A program made the position numbers and the translations under genes. Positions 1-11,584 of a stretch of DNA of 64,000 nucleotides are shown one piece after another. Numbering within the stretch: the stretch's first letter is position 1; every line of letters begins with the position of its first letter. The stretch comes from Nemophila menziesii (taxonomy: Eukaryota; Streptophyta; Magnoliopsida; Boraginales; Hydrophyllaceae): positions 8,184,001 through 8,248,000 of the forward strand of contig JARWIR010000027.1 of assembly GCA_029959085.1 (NCBI GenBank), in the 5' to 3' direction. The notes beneath the pieces are model-generated. The model was given only the letters and a program-made list of their open reading frames with translations. It had not been told where the DNA came from and searched no databases.

Positions 1-155
1 ATCAAAAACACTAATACCTTCCTCAAATATGCAATATCAACTAAAAATAACTAAACTAAACTAAACTACAACATAATGACATAAAAATTGCTATGGGATG
101 TCTCCCAAAGGGCACTTTTGTTTCATGTCTTTGAAAGTTAGACGAGTTACCTCGG

Positions 156-1790
156 TTATTTCTTTTTATATCCTCCCCAGCAGTGAGTGAGATGATTAAC
201 GCTTACCAACTCGAGCTTGCAACCTTCGATAGCTTTTATTTCGACCACTCCTTCTGAGATGATTTGCGTGATAATATATGGGCCCTTCCAAGAACTGTTA
301 TGTTTGGGGTTGGGAGGTCTCCATGCTACCTCATCTCCTACCCCAAACTCAATCTTTTTCTCCATGGTTTCTTGGGAGCTTACAGGATCTGGCTTCTTGG
401 TTACAACTCTGATTGGATATAGTTCTTTTAACTCATTCTTCTTTTTCCTCTTTCCCGAAACATAGAATGTTTCAGAATCATTTTCAATACTGAGAGTCAC
501 GGTTCCTTCATTCACATTCACTATGGTATCGCTGGTGGCCAGGAATGGACACCCAAGAATGAATGGGACGTTCTTATCTGCTTTATAGTCAAGAATGATA
601 AAGTCCGTTGGAATAACAAGGTTACCTACTTGAACGAGTACATCCTCTATTACTCCCCATGGCTTAACTGTAGATTGATCCGCAAGTTGTAAGATTACGG
701 ATGTCGGTTTCGCTTCACTAATACCAATCTTTTTGAATACACTTTTGGGAATGATATTCACACTTGCCCCTAAATCACACATGGCTTTTCCATAATATAT
801 CCCACCTATTCTGATTGGGAGGTTAAACTCTCCAGGATCTTTATGCTTTGGTGGTAATCTTCTTTGAACTCGTGCTGATACCCCTTCATTGATTGCTACA
901 GATTTGGCTCTTGTGAATCTTTTCTTATTGGAGAGTGCCTCCATAAAGAATCGATCATAGTTTCTCCTGCCTTCCATAGCTTCGAGTAAAGGGACAGTAT
1001 TTTTCACTTGTTTTAACGCCTCTATACACTTCTGATGTTGCTCCACGGGATAGTGGCAATGTATGAGTGTTTGTCTTGCTCTACTTCTCTCTTCAATTCT
1101 TGGTTCACCAACCACTTTAGGCTTCTTAATCTCATCATGTTCAACCTCTTCAACCCAATCTTCAACAATTATCTCATCTAAGTTCATCCGTTTTACGTTT
1201 GACTTGTTTGGTAGAACATCCCCTTTTGAGGGAGATAGTAGCGCTTCGGTGATTATCTCACCGTGTTCTTTTATCTTTTGAGCTTGAAGACTAATAGTCT
1301 TAACCTTATCGTCAACGTATTGGATCTTCTTCATGTTAGATGTTGTATCTTGGGTCAATTGTAAAAGTTGACTTTGCATTTGTTCTATGATTGTAGTGAG
1401 CCGCATTACATTCTTCTCTAAAAGTTTATTATGTTGTTTAAGATCTTGATTCTGTTGTTGCAGGCTTTGCACTACTGATGCATCGATCTTTGATTCAAGT
1501 CTACTCATATTATGCTTCGAGAAGTTGATGAATTGACTAATAGTCTCTTTTAACTCAGTGATTTCTTCTTGAGGATGTGATTGAGCTTGACTAACATTAT
1601 GCACATGGCAGCTCGGTGGTTGATTAGCTTGATTTTCATAGGCTTGTTCATGTAGGTATAACTGTTGAGGTGGCTTTGGGATGCTTTCCTTAACAGTTAT
1701 AGCAAGTTGTTGTATTTGATCTTGCAAGCTTGAAATCCTCGCTTCTTCTTCTTCGTTGGTGGTAGGAGTTTGTTCTTGTGGCCAACTCAT
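156..1790 (-). CDS. Gag-like coiled coil / aspartic protease / GPY-F-like polyprotein, uninterrupted
   Basis: A single open frame of 544 codons. The frame stays open upstream into the LTR, but the first ATG after the primer site is at 1790 (MSWPQEQTPTTNE), which I take as the start. Residues about 15-210 are Gln/Glu/Leu-rich and look like a coiled coil; no zinc knuckle is seen. Around residues 280-320 there is a gag C-terminal stretch (LEAMEGRRNYDRFFMEALSN). Residues about 335-450 are a retropepsin with CDLGASVNIIP at the catalytic site and the second motif VPFILGCPFLA. The C-terminus has W-x-GPY (SSWKGPYIITQI), resembling the end of a gypsy integrase, and finishes HCWGGYKKK. The RT, RNase H and integrase core that would normally lie between are absent. 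An intact frame without polymerase suggests selection for gag/protease use, or a young insertion. Confidence 0.8.
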   Translation of the reverse strand: MSWPQEQTPTTNEEEEARISSLQDQIQQLAITVKESIPKPPQQLYLHEQAYENQANQPPSCHVHNVSQAQSHPQEEITELKETISQFINFSKHNMSRLESKIDASVVQSLQQQNQDLKQHNKLLEKNVMRLTTIIEQMQSQLLQLTQDTTSNMKKIQYVDDKVKTISLQAQKIKEHGEIITEALLSPSKGDVLPNKSNVKRMNLDEIIVEDWVEEVEHDEIKKPKVVGEPRIEERSRARQTLIHCHYPVEQHQKCIEALKQVKNTVPLLEAMEGRRNYDRFFMEALSNKKRFTRAKSVAINEGVSARVQRRLPPKHKDPGEFNLPIRIGGIYYGKAMCDLGASVNIIPKSVFKKIGISEAKPTSVILQLADQSTVKPWGVIEDVLVQVGNLVIPTDFIILDYKADKNVPFILGCPFLATSDTIVNVNEGTVTLSIENDSETFYVSGKRKKKNELKELYPIRVVTKKPDPVSSQETMEKKIEFGVGDEVAWRPPNPKHNSSWKGPYIITQIISEGVVEIKAIEGCKLELVSVNHLTHCWGGYKKK

Positions 1791-1836
1791 GTTGTTCTCA
1801 ATGATTGTTTCCGTACCACTTTTTGCTTCTTTTGGA

Positions 1837-1854
1837 TCCCCGGCAGCGGCACCA
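1837..1854 (-). promoter_or_regulatory. Primer-binding site, tRNA-Asp type
   Basis: On the minus strand the sequence reads TGGTGCCGCTGCCGGGGA. It lies 6 bases inside the LTR end and is close to the TGGCGCCGTTGCCGGGGA site used by Athila-type elements. It sets the direction of element A. Confidence 0.85.
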
Positions 1855-1860
1855 AAAACT

Positions 1861-3379
1861 TGGTGGGGGCAAAGGTGTGATAAATAAATAGATAAATACA
1901 GATAATAATAAAGAGCACACACCCTTGAGAACCACGGAACTCACTGCAAGTATCACAGATCGTTTGCAAGTTTTAATGATAAGCTAAGTTTGTTCGCAGA
2001 GATTTAATCCGTTAGATCTACTTATATTTAACATGCGTAGATGAATTTAGAAGTTTAGATAAAAATATAAAAAATAAATAATAATCTAACGCAATTAAAT
2101 AAATAATGAAAACAAATAAATAAGATGAACGCAAGTCAGATAAATTAGGATTAATATTATGAGTCTATTTTACTAAGTTGTTATTCTAACTTGTCACAGA
2201 TTAAGCATTATATATTAACCAGGATTCTAAATTCTACCTAGCCTTTTCTAGGCTTAGGAGCAAACTCTCCACTACCAAGGTCTTGGGTAATGATTGGTGA
2301 TTAAATCAAACCTTTATGGCTATCTAGTTAGGCAAATGATCAAAACTAGACGATTATGTGGTGTTGTCAATAACTAAGAGTAATCCTAAGATGGACCAAA
2401 TCTAAGGATGTAACAATAAGTCAAAACACATAATAACAATATACGCCAAGCTCAATCAATTAAAATAACAAATAGTATTTATGAATGTAGACAAAATAAT
2501 AACCCAACAATTAAAAGTAAAACTTACTGAATAAAAGCTTAGAATTATGGTTGAGCATAAATCTATAGCTAAATACCCTAAATACAGAGAAGGTGAGATG
2601 TAGAAGAGGAGTTTGTCACTCTCCAACTTCTTCTTCTTGTCTTCCTCTATAGGTCAGCTTGCTTCTTGGATGAATAGCTTGATACTAAGGATGAATAATT
2701 AATTAAAGGACTAAGCTATTATTTAAAAGTAAGAAAATACAAGAAAGGACTAAGCCTAAGCTTGAAACTGAGCAAGGACATGTTTACAATGGTTTAAGGG
2801 TGTATTTATAGGCGTTTAGGAAGACCTAATTCGTTTTCTTGAAGGAGAAGTAAGTATTGTACTCCTAACCCAACTCAAATTCGTATGGAAATAAAGATAA
2901 ACACTGTTGTACCGTTTTGAGCATATCTTCTTCGTTATTGGTCGGTTTGAGCTCCATAAGATACCAAAAGAATCCTCACAGAATTATCTATCTCTCTATG
3001 AAAGGAAATTACCAAAATCGGCCTATTTCTTAGGGTAAATAGCACTTCTTTAGGTGTGTACTGCAGAATCCCAGATTTAGGCAACTTTTCCTTTTCCATC
3101 TTTTTAGCTTTTGTTTCCTTATCTCCAATTTCCATGCAAATCTCTTTCCATAAGTTGTAGTCTTTGACTTGGACTCTAATTAATCTCCATAATTATCTTT
3201 AAATATACACACTAAATAAACAATTAAACCCAATATGCTCTAAAAATATTATTTTACTAAATCAAGACTCAAAATAGGAAAGTGCACTATTTCTCAAGAA
3301 ATTCGACTAAATGACTTTCTAAATCACTAAAAATGATGTCTCATCCTAATATAAATCTATCAAAAATACGGAGACATCA
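1861..3379 (-). repeat. 5' LTR of element A
   Basis: The LTR begins TGATGTCTCC (reverse complement ending at 3379) and ends ..CCCCCACCA at 1861, about 1519 bp. Internal blocks match the LTRs of element E: the region around a Met-Glu-Ile-Gly-Asp reading at 3135 and the GAGCTCCATAAGATACCAAAAG text at 2950-2970. Short open frames in it are chance readings. Confidence 0.85.
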
Positions 3380-6300
3380 ATTAGTACATGAATACATTAG
3401 GGATCTAACAATACTCATGTATTTAGACTGATTACAATTCAGGTCTCAATGATCTTGATAGGTTAACTAAGGGCTTCAACTAGCAATAAATTTTGAAGTC
3501 TCGAATTTAAGTTTTTTAATATTTTTCATACATGGTTTGAGATTACGCACGTTCAAAAATATCGTCAAAGCTCAATTTACCATGGCTTCATCATGAACTA
3601 GAAAGCGACAACCTACTGAAATTTAATTGTAAAATCTTTTATCAGTTAACTCTAATTCAATATGGTGCAGAATGTTATGTTATTGAAGGTTATCTTGCCA
3701 TGATTTTACGGGGTAGATGGTGAATTGATATCTTTACCCTTGAATCTAACAAGAAAGTGAGCGCTACTATTCCTAACATACTCGAAACAAAGATGGATGT
3801 TGCCAACTCAAGATTATACACCACAGAAGAAATTTTTTGGATTTATAATGTTTGCAAAATGAGTTTGTTTGGTGTCATACAGTTTGTTATGGATGAAATT
3901 GTGTGTCTTCTTTTGTAGGGAGCTTGGACTCGATGGACCAAAACCACCTCTTAGGTTTTTTGGTTGTCTTAAACTTATTGGAAACATGATTTTCCATCAA
4001 ACAGTTTGTAAGTGTGATGGTAATTTGGGATATTGAGATGCATGTATAGTTATTATTATATGTTCTTCATATGAATATATAAACATAAGCTACTTTTTGC
4101 CTAATTAAGATAACTAGCATTTAATTTCTCCTTCTTCTTGATGTATTTACCCCTATAAGAAGCTTATTAGCCTCACGTTGTCCCTGGTTGTGGTAGGTAT
4201 CAAGGTTCTTTATTGGCCCGAGAATGTAGCACCATTTTAAGTGATAATAAGCCTAGTCATAATTTTAATTTTTTTTGATTAAAATAACAATTTCATTGCA
4301 TGCTAGCTGAATACGAGTAATGACTCCAATAAGAAAGAGACTCAATTGCACATGAAATGCAACCCTTCAAGAACTCTAAATTGCATACATGTTTGTCTTT
4401 GCAGTCTATACACGCCAATCGTTATGACAAAGTTTTACATTAATGTATAACCTTATTGAAACGGGAGGTCAAGAGGTTTAGCAGTTTTGCCGCTTGATAA
4501 CTTCTTGGTTAGTAAATATTGGACAATCTTGCCTGATCTTTGCACACATAATTGTTGACCTAAATATTTCCTGATGGAACTGTGACTTTTAGAATGATCG
4601 GAGACCAGTTAAATATGAGTACCTGTTTGGCCAAATATCTTGTTTGTCATATAGACTAATTGGGTATTCTAATATTTTCAGGCGAGGGAATATTTTGTCA
4701 GAGGTATGTTGGTATATATCAATGCACAAGTTTGGGATCTCTTACGTTTAGAATTTCTCAAGCAAAATAATATAAGTTATTGTATAGGTACATACATAAC
4801 TCTATAGAGATCTAATGCAATCTGCTACGTTATGGTCTTTTGATGCAGGAAGGCATGAAATATATTGAAATTGCATTGGAACCTACTTATTGGGATGTCC
4901 CCATTTTCATTAAAAGATGTGCACCCAAATTGACGTTAGGTACTAACAGGAAGACTTTTTTGGTCAAACTTATACATTTATAAATACACAAATTTATAAA
5001 ATATCTATTGCAAATAAGTAAAACTTTAACGAATAACTTCAAACTTATATGGCTTTAAGACTCATGGATTTTGTTGAACCATCTCAAGTCTCAGTAAGTC
5101 ATTCTAGATAGCTAAAACGTGTTCATCTCTATATTTTTATTGGGCGTTTTGCATTTGTAAAGAAAACACAAATATAATATGTAAGATTTGTTTTTCTTTT
5201 TATCTGCAAATAAAAAATGTATTGATAATTATTTAAATAGAAAAGTCATTACACCATAAGCCCGCAACTTTCTATTGGTCCTCTCCCTTACTAAAAAAAT
5301 TACGACTTTGGGCTACAATGAATTTTCATGTATTTGACTTCGTACCATTAAACGGTGTAGTCGCACACTTTTAAAGATAACCACATGTAAAAATACACAG
5401 CCAAAAATTGACAAGGTAATATTTCTATTTATTCATCAAAAGTGGCGTCTCTTTTGAAGCCAAAAGAGATTTTCCTTAATACCTAACGTAATGCATGAAT
5501 GGATTATTGAACAACTATAGGTTGTCTTGAAAATCCTTAGAATATACTTTTACAAGACGTTCTATTTTTCCATTGAAAAAAAAGCCTTTCAAGAAGGACT
5601 CCAAAAGATGTTGATCGTAAATGAGAAGATTGGTTGAGGAGAAAAATGAAAATGGAAATATTAATATGTAAGATTTGACTCAAATTATTTGAATCATCAT
5701 CGGGTCAAAGTTTTTTTAATCACCACCGGCCTTAGTTGTAACTTTATTAGTCTCAAATAAGAAGGTAATTTTTTACAAGATTCTACGTAGCCAAATTATC
5801 AAGTAATAGTTACTCAAAACAAGATGGAAATAACCACATAACACCAAAATCGTGTGTATCTAAGTGAATTAAATAGACTGCTTACCAATATTAAGCTATT
5901 TGATTAGATACCCTATTTATTAAGTTATATTTAGGTAAAAAACTTTGAAAGGATGAAGAACAAACTTCTCGACAATTTAAAATAAATGAGTAAAGCTCTA
6001 ACCTTACCATTTCCTAAGCATATAAATTTAGTTGGTTAAAACTTATCATGAATCTAATAAGGACCCCAATTTGAATATCATTAGCATAAAATGGGCATAG
6101 AAGAGTGTCTCCGGTGCTATGACTTCAAAAATAGATGATCTAAATATAGATAAGCAAAACATCAATAAAAGTATAAATAACAAAGGAAATGAAGACATTT
6201 ACAAAAAAAATTGTCTAACATCCAAAAAACCATCAATATAGAGATACCAATATCATTGAGATTTATATTTAAAATCGTGTTTAGAATCTTCTAAACTGAT
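3380..6300. other. AT-rich intergenic stretch, no gene recognised
   Basis: No long ORF, tRNA, rRNA or clear transposon terminus was found. Short readable pieces occur, for example around 4855-4950 (EGMKYIEIALEPTYWD), but I could not assign them. They may be exon relics or chance. Confidence 0.5.
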
Positions 6301-6349
6301 TAAGGAGGAAATCAATCTATTTTCAAGATTTTTATACTTAAAGTAAATA

Positions 6350-8600
6350 CTAATATTATTGAGATTAACTTTAGGGATACTTTTGTTTCTGTATCTACCC
6401 TCAAAGTACCTTTGGTTGATTGGTGGATGGGAACTCTTAAAGACTACTAGCCAATATTGTTTTTAACTACTCAATCCATTATCACCAAAGATTGGTTTGA
6501 TGCGCCACCATTAAGCATACTCCACATAACCCATTTAATTTCTCTTTATAACTCGAATTGAGGTCTTGGTAGTACATTTCAAGTTGTATCTCTTGATTGT
6601 ACCGATGTATTGGAAACCTCTATAAGTCTTATTGAAATCAAGTCCAAACTGTACCAAACAACTCTTTATGATCTTGGTGGGAAGTCGCCAAGTTCATTTG
6701 CACCTTTTCTCTCATACTAGTTGGGTGAAATGTCAAAAAATGTTATTTGAGTTGATCCCACGTTGTGATAAGTTCAGGTGGTTGAAGTTATAATCACATT
6801 CTCTCTCTTCAAACCAAGAAAGGCAAAATAAACATATACTTTTGCTCTCCCATGACTCCTTGAGTGACATATGTGACACATATTTATATGAACTTTTGAA
6901 CGGAGTGTAACAGATCTACATGAACATTTCCCCTATAACTATCATAGCTCGTGAACTGGTTTAGCATTCCAACATCCTGTTTGAACAATACGGCCTGAAT
7001 CTTGGGTAGACAGATCCAAAGAGGTTGTAAACAGAATCGAAACCTGATAATTGGTGGTTTGATAAACCATGGATCTTGTCCTCCTTGGACTTGCGATCCA
7101 TCTTTATTGGCGTTTGCTAGAACACTTGATTACCATTTCAACCCCAAGTCCTTGTTGTAAGATTGCATTCGAAGGTTGTTAAAATATTAGGGGTACTTGA
7201 TTGATAGGCATATTTATACTTCTACCTCGGGGTTGACATTGATATGATTTCCAATGTGTTCCAAACTAGCACTAGAACTTGTTGTCGTCTCTGGTTCTCT
7301 TATCTCTCGCTTTGTTTTTGGTGACAGAGCAACCTCTCGAGGTTCGAGAGCATGAACCAACTTGAATACCTTAGAGAGAAAAAAACGAACCAAAAAGTAG
7401 CAGCTACTACTTAAACTATAGAAACTAAAACACAAATGAACTAAATAGTGCCCCCAAACAACGCCAAAAGTTGGTGCGCCCCAAGCCGTGTTATTGAAAA
7501 ACACTCACGGACGGTTTCCTCGCTAGTGTAAAAGTTGTACCAAGTAGTAAAAGTAAGTATTTTAGTATCGTTCTCCATAGGTATTAAGGAGTTAATTATG
7601 GTGTTTCATTAAGTATTCGGGGTGGTAGGCGTGATAAAAATATAAACATAATCATAATGGTTTTCAATTCTCTATAAATATTAAAGCTACATGAACCAAA
7701 GTGCAATATATGAATGCAGAAGCTTATTATGTAAAAGTAGGAAAGAGGACTAAATTGAAAATATAAAGGTTGTAGATAATATGTTAGCTCTAGAAATGCG
7801 TTTAGTCCCCCCACTATACGTGATTTAAATGTTTCTTATTTTTAGTGCGAATTTGACTATTCACGTTAATAGTGATTCAACTATCCACCTAAATCTCTCA
7901 GATAGATAGGGACCACCCATAGACTCTAGGAACCTCTCTCAATCAATCCAAAAAAAACCTCGGACAATAAGACTCTAACTATATACATTATCCAACTAGT
8001 ATAGACCTCAATGAATATCAAATGAACTTAAATTAATTCCACAACAAGACCCCCATTCAAGAAGTAAGTCAAATTGCTATGCTAACCCACTAAATTGGCC
8101 AGAGTAATAGGTTCACACCTTAATACAAATTAATTTTCAACTAAAAACAATTCAAATTCATTTAAATCTTAATCTCAAAATACATATAAACAGAAACAAT
8201 CATCTAGAGTTCATACATATCTCAAAGAAATACCCAATCATACTAATGTAAGAAAAAGAAATAATAATATAATTCATAATCATATTAATTTAGGAAAAGG
8301 ATAAAAAATTACAAATATGATGATTGTTTAATGAAAGAGGTGTAATGGTATGTTGTTGACTTCTCTTTTTTCTTTCTCTAGCTCCAATCGCTCATCTCTT
8401 TTCAAAATATTGTGTAATTGATATATTATCTCCAAATCACCTAAGTATTTAAAGATAAAAATATTTTTTTGGGTTATGGGACCACTTAAATTGTTCAAAA
8501 TTAACCAAAAATCGTATTTGCTAATTCTAGATTGGTTCAATTCACCTAGACAACTTTAGTATTACTTTGTAGTATCAATTCCTAGTCACAAACCGATTCT
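6350..8600 (-). mobile_element. Decayed gypsy (Athila/Tat-like) gag, PBS and LTR relic D
   Basis: Translating the minus strand from about 7000 to 6400 gives broken gag text: ICVTYVTQGVMGEQKYMF followed by PPELITTWDQLK. This matches the usual layout of plant gypsy gag (FLEICDTY.. then ..ITTWDEL). Stops and frameshifts are frequent. A degenerate tRNA-Asp style primer site lies at 7452-7466, and the sequence to its right (about 7480-8600) has LTR character, with text such as AGTATCGTTCTCCATAGG. The outer LTR boundary could not be fixed, and the right end is a guess. Confidence 0.55.
7452..7466 (-). promoter_or_regulatory. Degenerate primer-binding site of relic D
   Basis: The minus strand reads TGGCGTTGTTTGGGG, a decayed form of TGGCGCCGTTGCCGGGGA. 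It lies between the LTR-like sequence on the right and gag-like sequence on the left, as expected for a minus-strand element. Confidence 0.45.
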
Positions 8601-10590
8601 TCTTAATGGAACCCAACTCGAAAGACTATCTTAAGCTCTAGGTTCCTGATAAGAATTTCACAAAATGATATCAAGTTGATTTTAAATTTTATTGTAATTG
8701 TACTTACTCTCTAATGTCATTTGTTTCTCTTTTTTCATGCCTTAAGCTCGGGGTTGACTATAATTTTTGACATTGTTGTTTCATCTCGATGTCTCGTATT
8801 GTCCAAGTATTTATGAGCTACACACTCGACATACAATTAACACAAAAAAACTCCAAAAAAACAAAATATATAAAAAAACAAAGAACACACCATTTGTCAC
8901 ATAATTGAGAATAATCTCTAAAATAAGTCCAATAACCCCACAATATGATATCTTGTGATCATATAAATATATATATCAATATCATTAACCATTAGAGAAT
9001 TCACATCTGATAACAAGACCCACTAAATCAATCTTGGACTATAGATTTAAGTAATTGTAAACTACTCGGCCCAAATGTAAATATAACCAATAAAAACCAT
9101 TGCAAAAACTCGAATAAAATTTTGATTTTCATAACCTAACACTAAACATACCACAACATACATAAATCCACAATTCAAGGGTATAAATGACCGAGATACA
9201 ATATATAGATAAAATTAGGCATTTTTTGTTGGCGTCTTCAAACACTGCAAAAAACTCTCCATTGTCAGCCTACTATAAAGGTATTTGTTCAATTCACCTT
9301 TTTTCTTCCATCTGTACGCACATATACCATTTTTCTTTTTCTAAACATCTAGGATTTTAACTGCTAAATTAAAGTGAATAAAAAAATAATTTGGTGAATT
9401 AATTGTTAATTTTTGAAGTATTTGTGATTATTTTATGTCTGTATTAATTTTTCTCTTAATGTTCAATATTTATGTAAGATTTTGATATATTATGGATCCA
9501 GGAACATAATTCACCGATTCTAATATAGAAACAACAAAATCCATGTATATTAAAAAGAATTATAAATGAAATATATTCAAACTAATTCATTTTTCACATT
9601 TTGCACACAGGGCCTTCTAGGATTTAATGTTAGTGCCATGTTGTGGAGAAAATCGAGATTGAACAAAAGGAAAAGAATAAGATCGTTGACCATGATATTT
9701 CAATTGAATATCAGTCTTATTCTCAATTGTCATGGTAAGATTTACTTGTTAAAGATTAAACTATCTTAGATTACCGTTGCATTTGATTAGTATAAATTGT
9801 ACACTATAACGACCTTTCACATCAGTATTAGTATGAATTACTAAGTTTTAGTAGTCTCACTGATTATAATCATCAAAATTAATTCTTTTTAATCAGCTTT
9901 TATAAATGTAAACGTTAACAATATAGTTGTTATATTTTGAATAAGTGACAACTTTAGTCCTTCTGTACAATCAATCTAAAATTTCTTTTAGGAATTAACA
10001 AATTTTAATGTCTAAATACTTCAAATTTTTTATGTTCGTTAAAAAGTGAAGAGATTTATAGACATAAATAGAAAATATCTAAGAAACAAATCTGTTTCTA
10101 AACTTGTATCTTAAAAATTGTAACACAGCCTTTTCATACGTGTATATACTAGATTTAGGCATATAGTTTTTAAGATTATATGCAGCACATGCCCATACAG
10201 TGGATTTTTAAATAAATATAGTAATCTCCTTTAGTATCCATGTAATTTTTTATTATATTTTGATCCGCTAAAAATGAATGCGGAAATCATGTTGGATTTT
10301 AAGCTACCATACAAAATAAAGATGAAGTACCATTTTGTCAAAAATGACAGTAGGGGTATGATTTGTCAAACATGGTAAACATAAATGATTAAATATGTAA
10401 ATTACCTGACAATATAATAAAATTACATCTGGGTTAACACAGCATTTTCCTACACATTTCCTTTACTTTCTTTTTTTGTGCGCCGCAAAATCTCTCAATC
10501 TTTAAAAGTCCACAATCTTGTTGTCGAGATCTTATCTTTCACTCTATCTTATACACATAGACACACAAACATTTCACAATCTCATTGTCA
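8601..10590. other. AT-rich intergenic stretch, no gene recognised
   Basis: No coding region could be supported. Short open frames such as one near 9566-9769 have no recognisable motif. The region before the F-box relic ends in a (TC)n tract. Confidence 0.5.
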
Positions 10591-10595
10591 AGGTC

Positions 10596-10598
<3 letters not shown>

Positions 10599-10687
<89 letters not shown>
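10599..10687 (+). repeat. (TC)n microsatellite, about 44 units
   Basis: Uninterrupted TC dinucleotides, flanked on both sides by similar short text: TCTTATACACA..AGACACACA before, and TCTTATACACACACAGACGCACA after. The flanks suggest an older local duplication in which the tract expanded. Open frames reading poly Leu-Ser here are artefacts. Confidence 0.97.
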
Positions 10688-10690
<3 letters not shown>

Positions 10691-11400
10691 ACACACACAG
10701 ACGCACAATATTGCAATAATTGTGATTTTGTGATAAATTTTAGTATTATGGTATTTGTTTAAATTAGGTCTCCATAAATATGATTGTGTTTTTCATTTTG
10801 GTGTCGTGATCCTTTTACCGTGTTGATGTTATTGTGAAAAATGGCATACATGAATTCAAGTCATTATGTATATAATTCTATTTTTTCTTGCTAATAGTTT
10901 ATGCGTAATTTGTGGTAATGACCATAACAAGTGTTTAACTGGCGCACAGAATTTCCTCAGATATATGTCGCGTGTTAAAACCTTAATAATCGGGACTTGG
11001 TTACTTCAGGTAATTACTACTTTATTTAAATTAAGTATAAACCATAGGTGTATTTACCAAATTATATTTGTTGAATTGATTTCTTGATATAAATTTCAGG
11101 TTATAACACTACTAGAGTTTGAAAGTAAGACTTGTCCAGAGTTGGACTACAAAAAAATTTAGCATTACAGATGGACAGAACCATTTACGGACTTTATGTG
11201 ATAGTTAGCATTCTACAAGCATCTCCTCATCTAGACACTTTGATTATGGAGTTTGACTACCCGAATGTGAGTATCACTTCATATAGTACTTGTTATATTT
11301 CACACATCCATACTAATCTTATATTGTGTGATTTATAGGTTTTCTTTAAAGAAGAATTTAATATAAAGTTAAAGATCGACAAACATTGGGAATTCTTTCT

Positions 11401-11416
11401 AGATGATAAAGTGAAG
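11401..11416 (+). repeat. Target-site duplication of LINE A, left copy
   Basis: AGATGATAAAGTGAAG, 16 bp, identical to 18184-18199. The paralogous locus has this sequence once, at about 57945-57960, uninterrupted. Confidence 0.95.
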
Positions 11417-11584
11417 AATCGATACTTTCTCTCTCTAAAAACACGATCTCTCCCCTCTCTCTTCTCCTGTACGATTTCTTGCCGAAAAATTTCTTTAATT
11501 TCTTTCATCACCGGTCAATCGGGGGTGATCTTCTTTGTCACGCGTACGCTAACAGCTTCACGTTGGTTCCGATTTGAGTCAGAT

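Larger units (their letters stand above)
1..3379 (-). mobile_element. Athila-like non-autonomous LTR retrotransposon A, truncated by window start
   Basis: Read on the minus strand, this is a 5' LTR (3379 down to 1861), a tRNA-Asp type primer-binding site (1854-1837), one long gag-protease ORF (1790-156) and the start of a 3' untranslated region. The far LTR lies outside the window. The LTR shares long stretches with the LTRs of element E at 40.6 and 46.7 kb, such as the segment at 2900-3135. The text after the ORF stop also matches the text downstream of the gag relic of E near 43.48-43.55 kb. No reverse transcriptase, RNase H or integrase core is present, so the element would depend on another element for movement. 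Assignment to the Athila/Tat branch of Ty3/gypsy rests on the PBS, the CDLGAS protease motif and LTR style. Confidence 0.85.

Noticed and set aside
2935..3135. Small protein gene starting Met-Glu-Ile-Gly
   Set aside because: It lies within LTR A, and the same text occurs in both LTRs of element E.
3680..5000. Possible decayed host gene
   Set aside because: Short readable peptides only, with no consistent frame, splice pattern or known motif.
10478..10762. Open frames with poly Leu-Ser
   Set aside because: Produced by the (TC)n microsatellite; no gene evidence.
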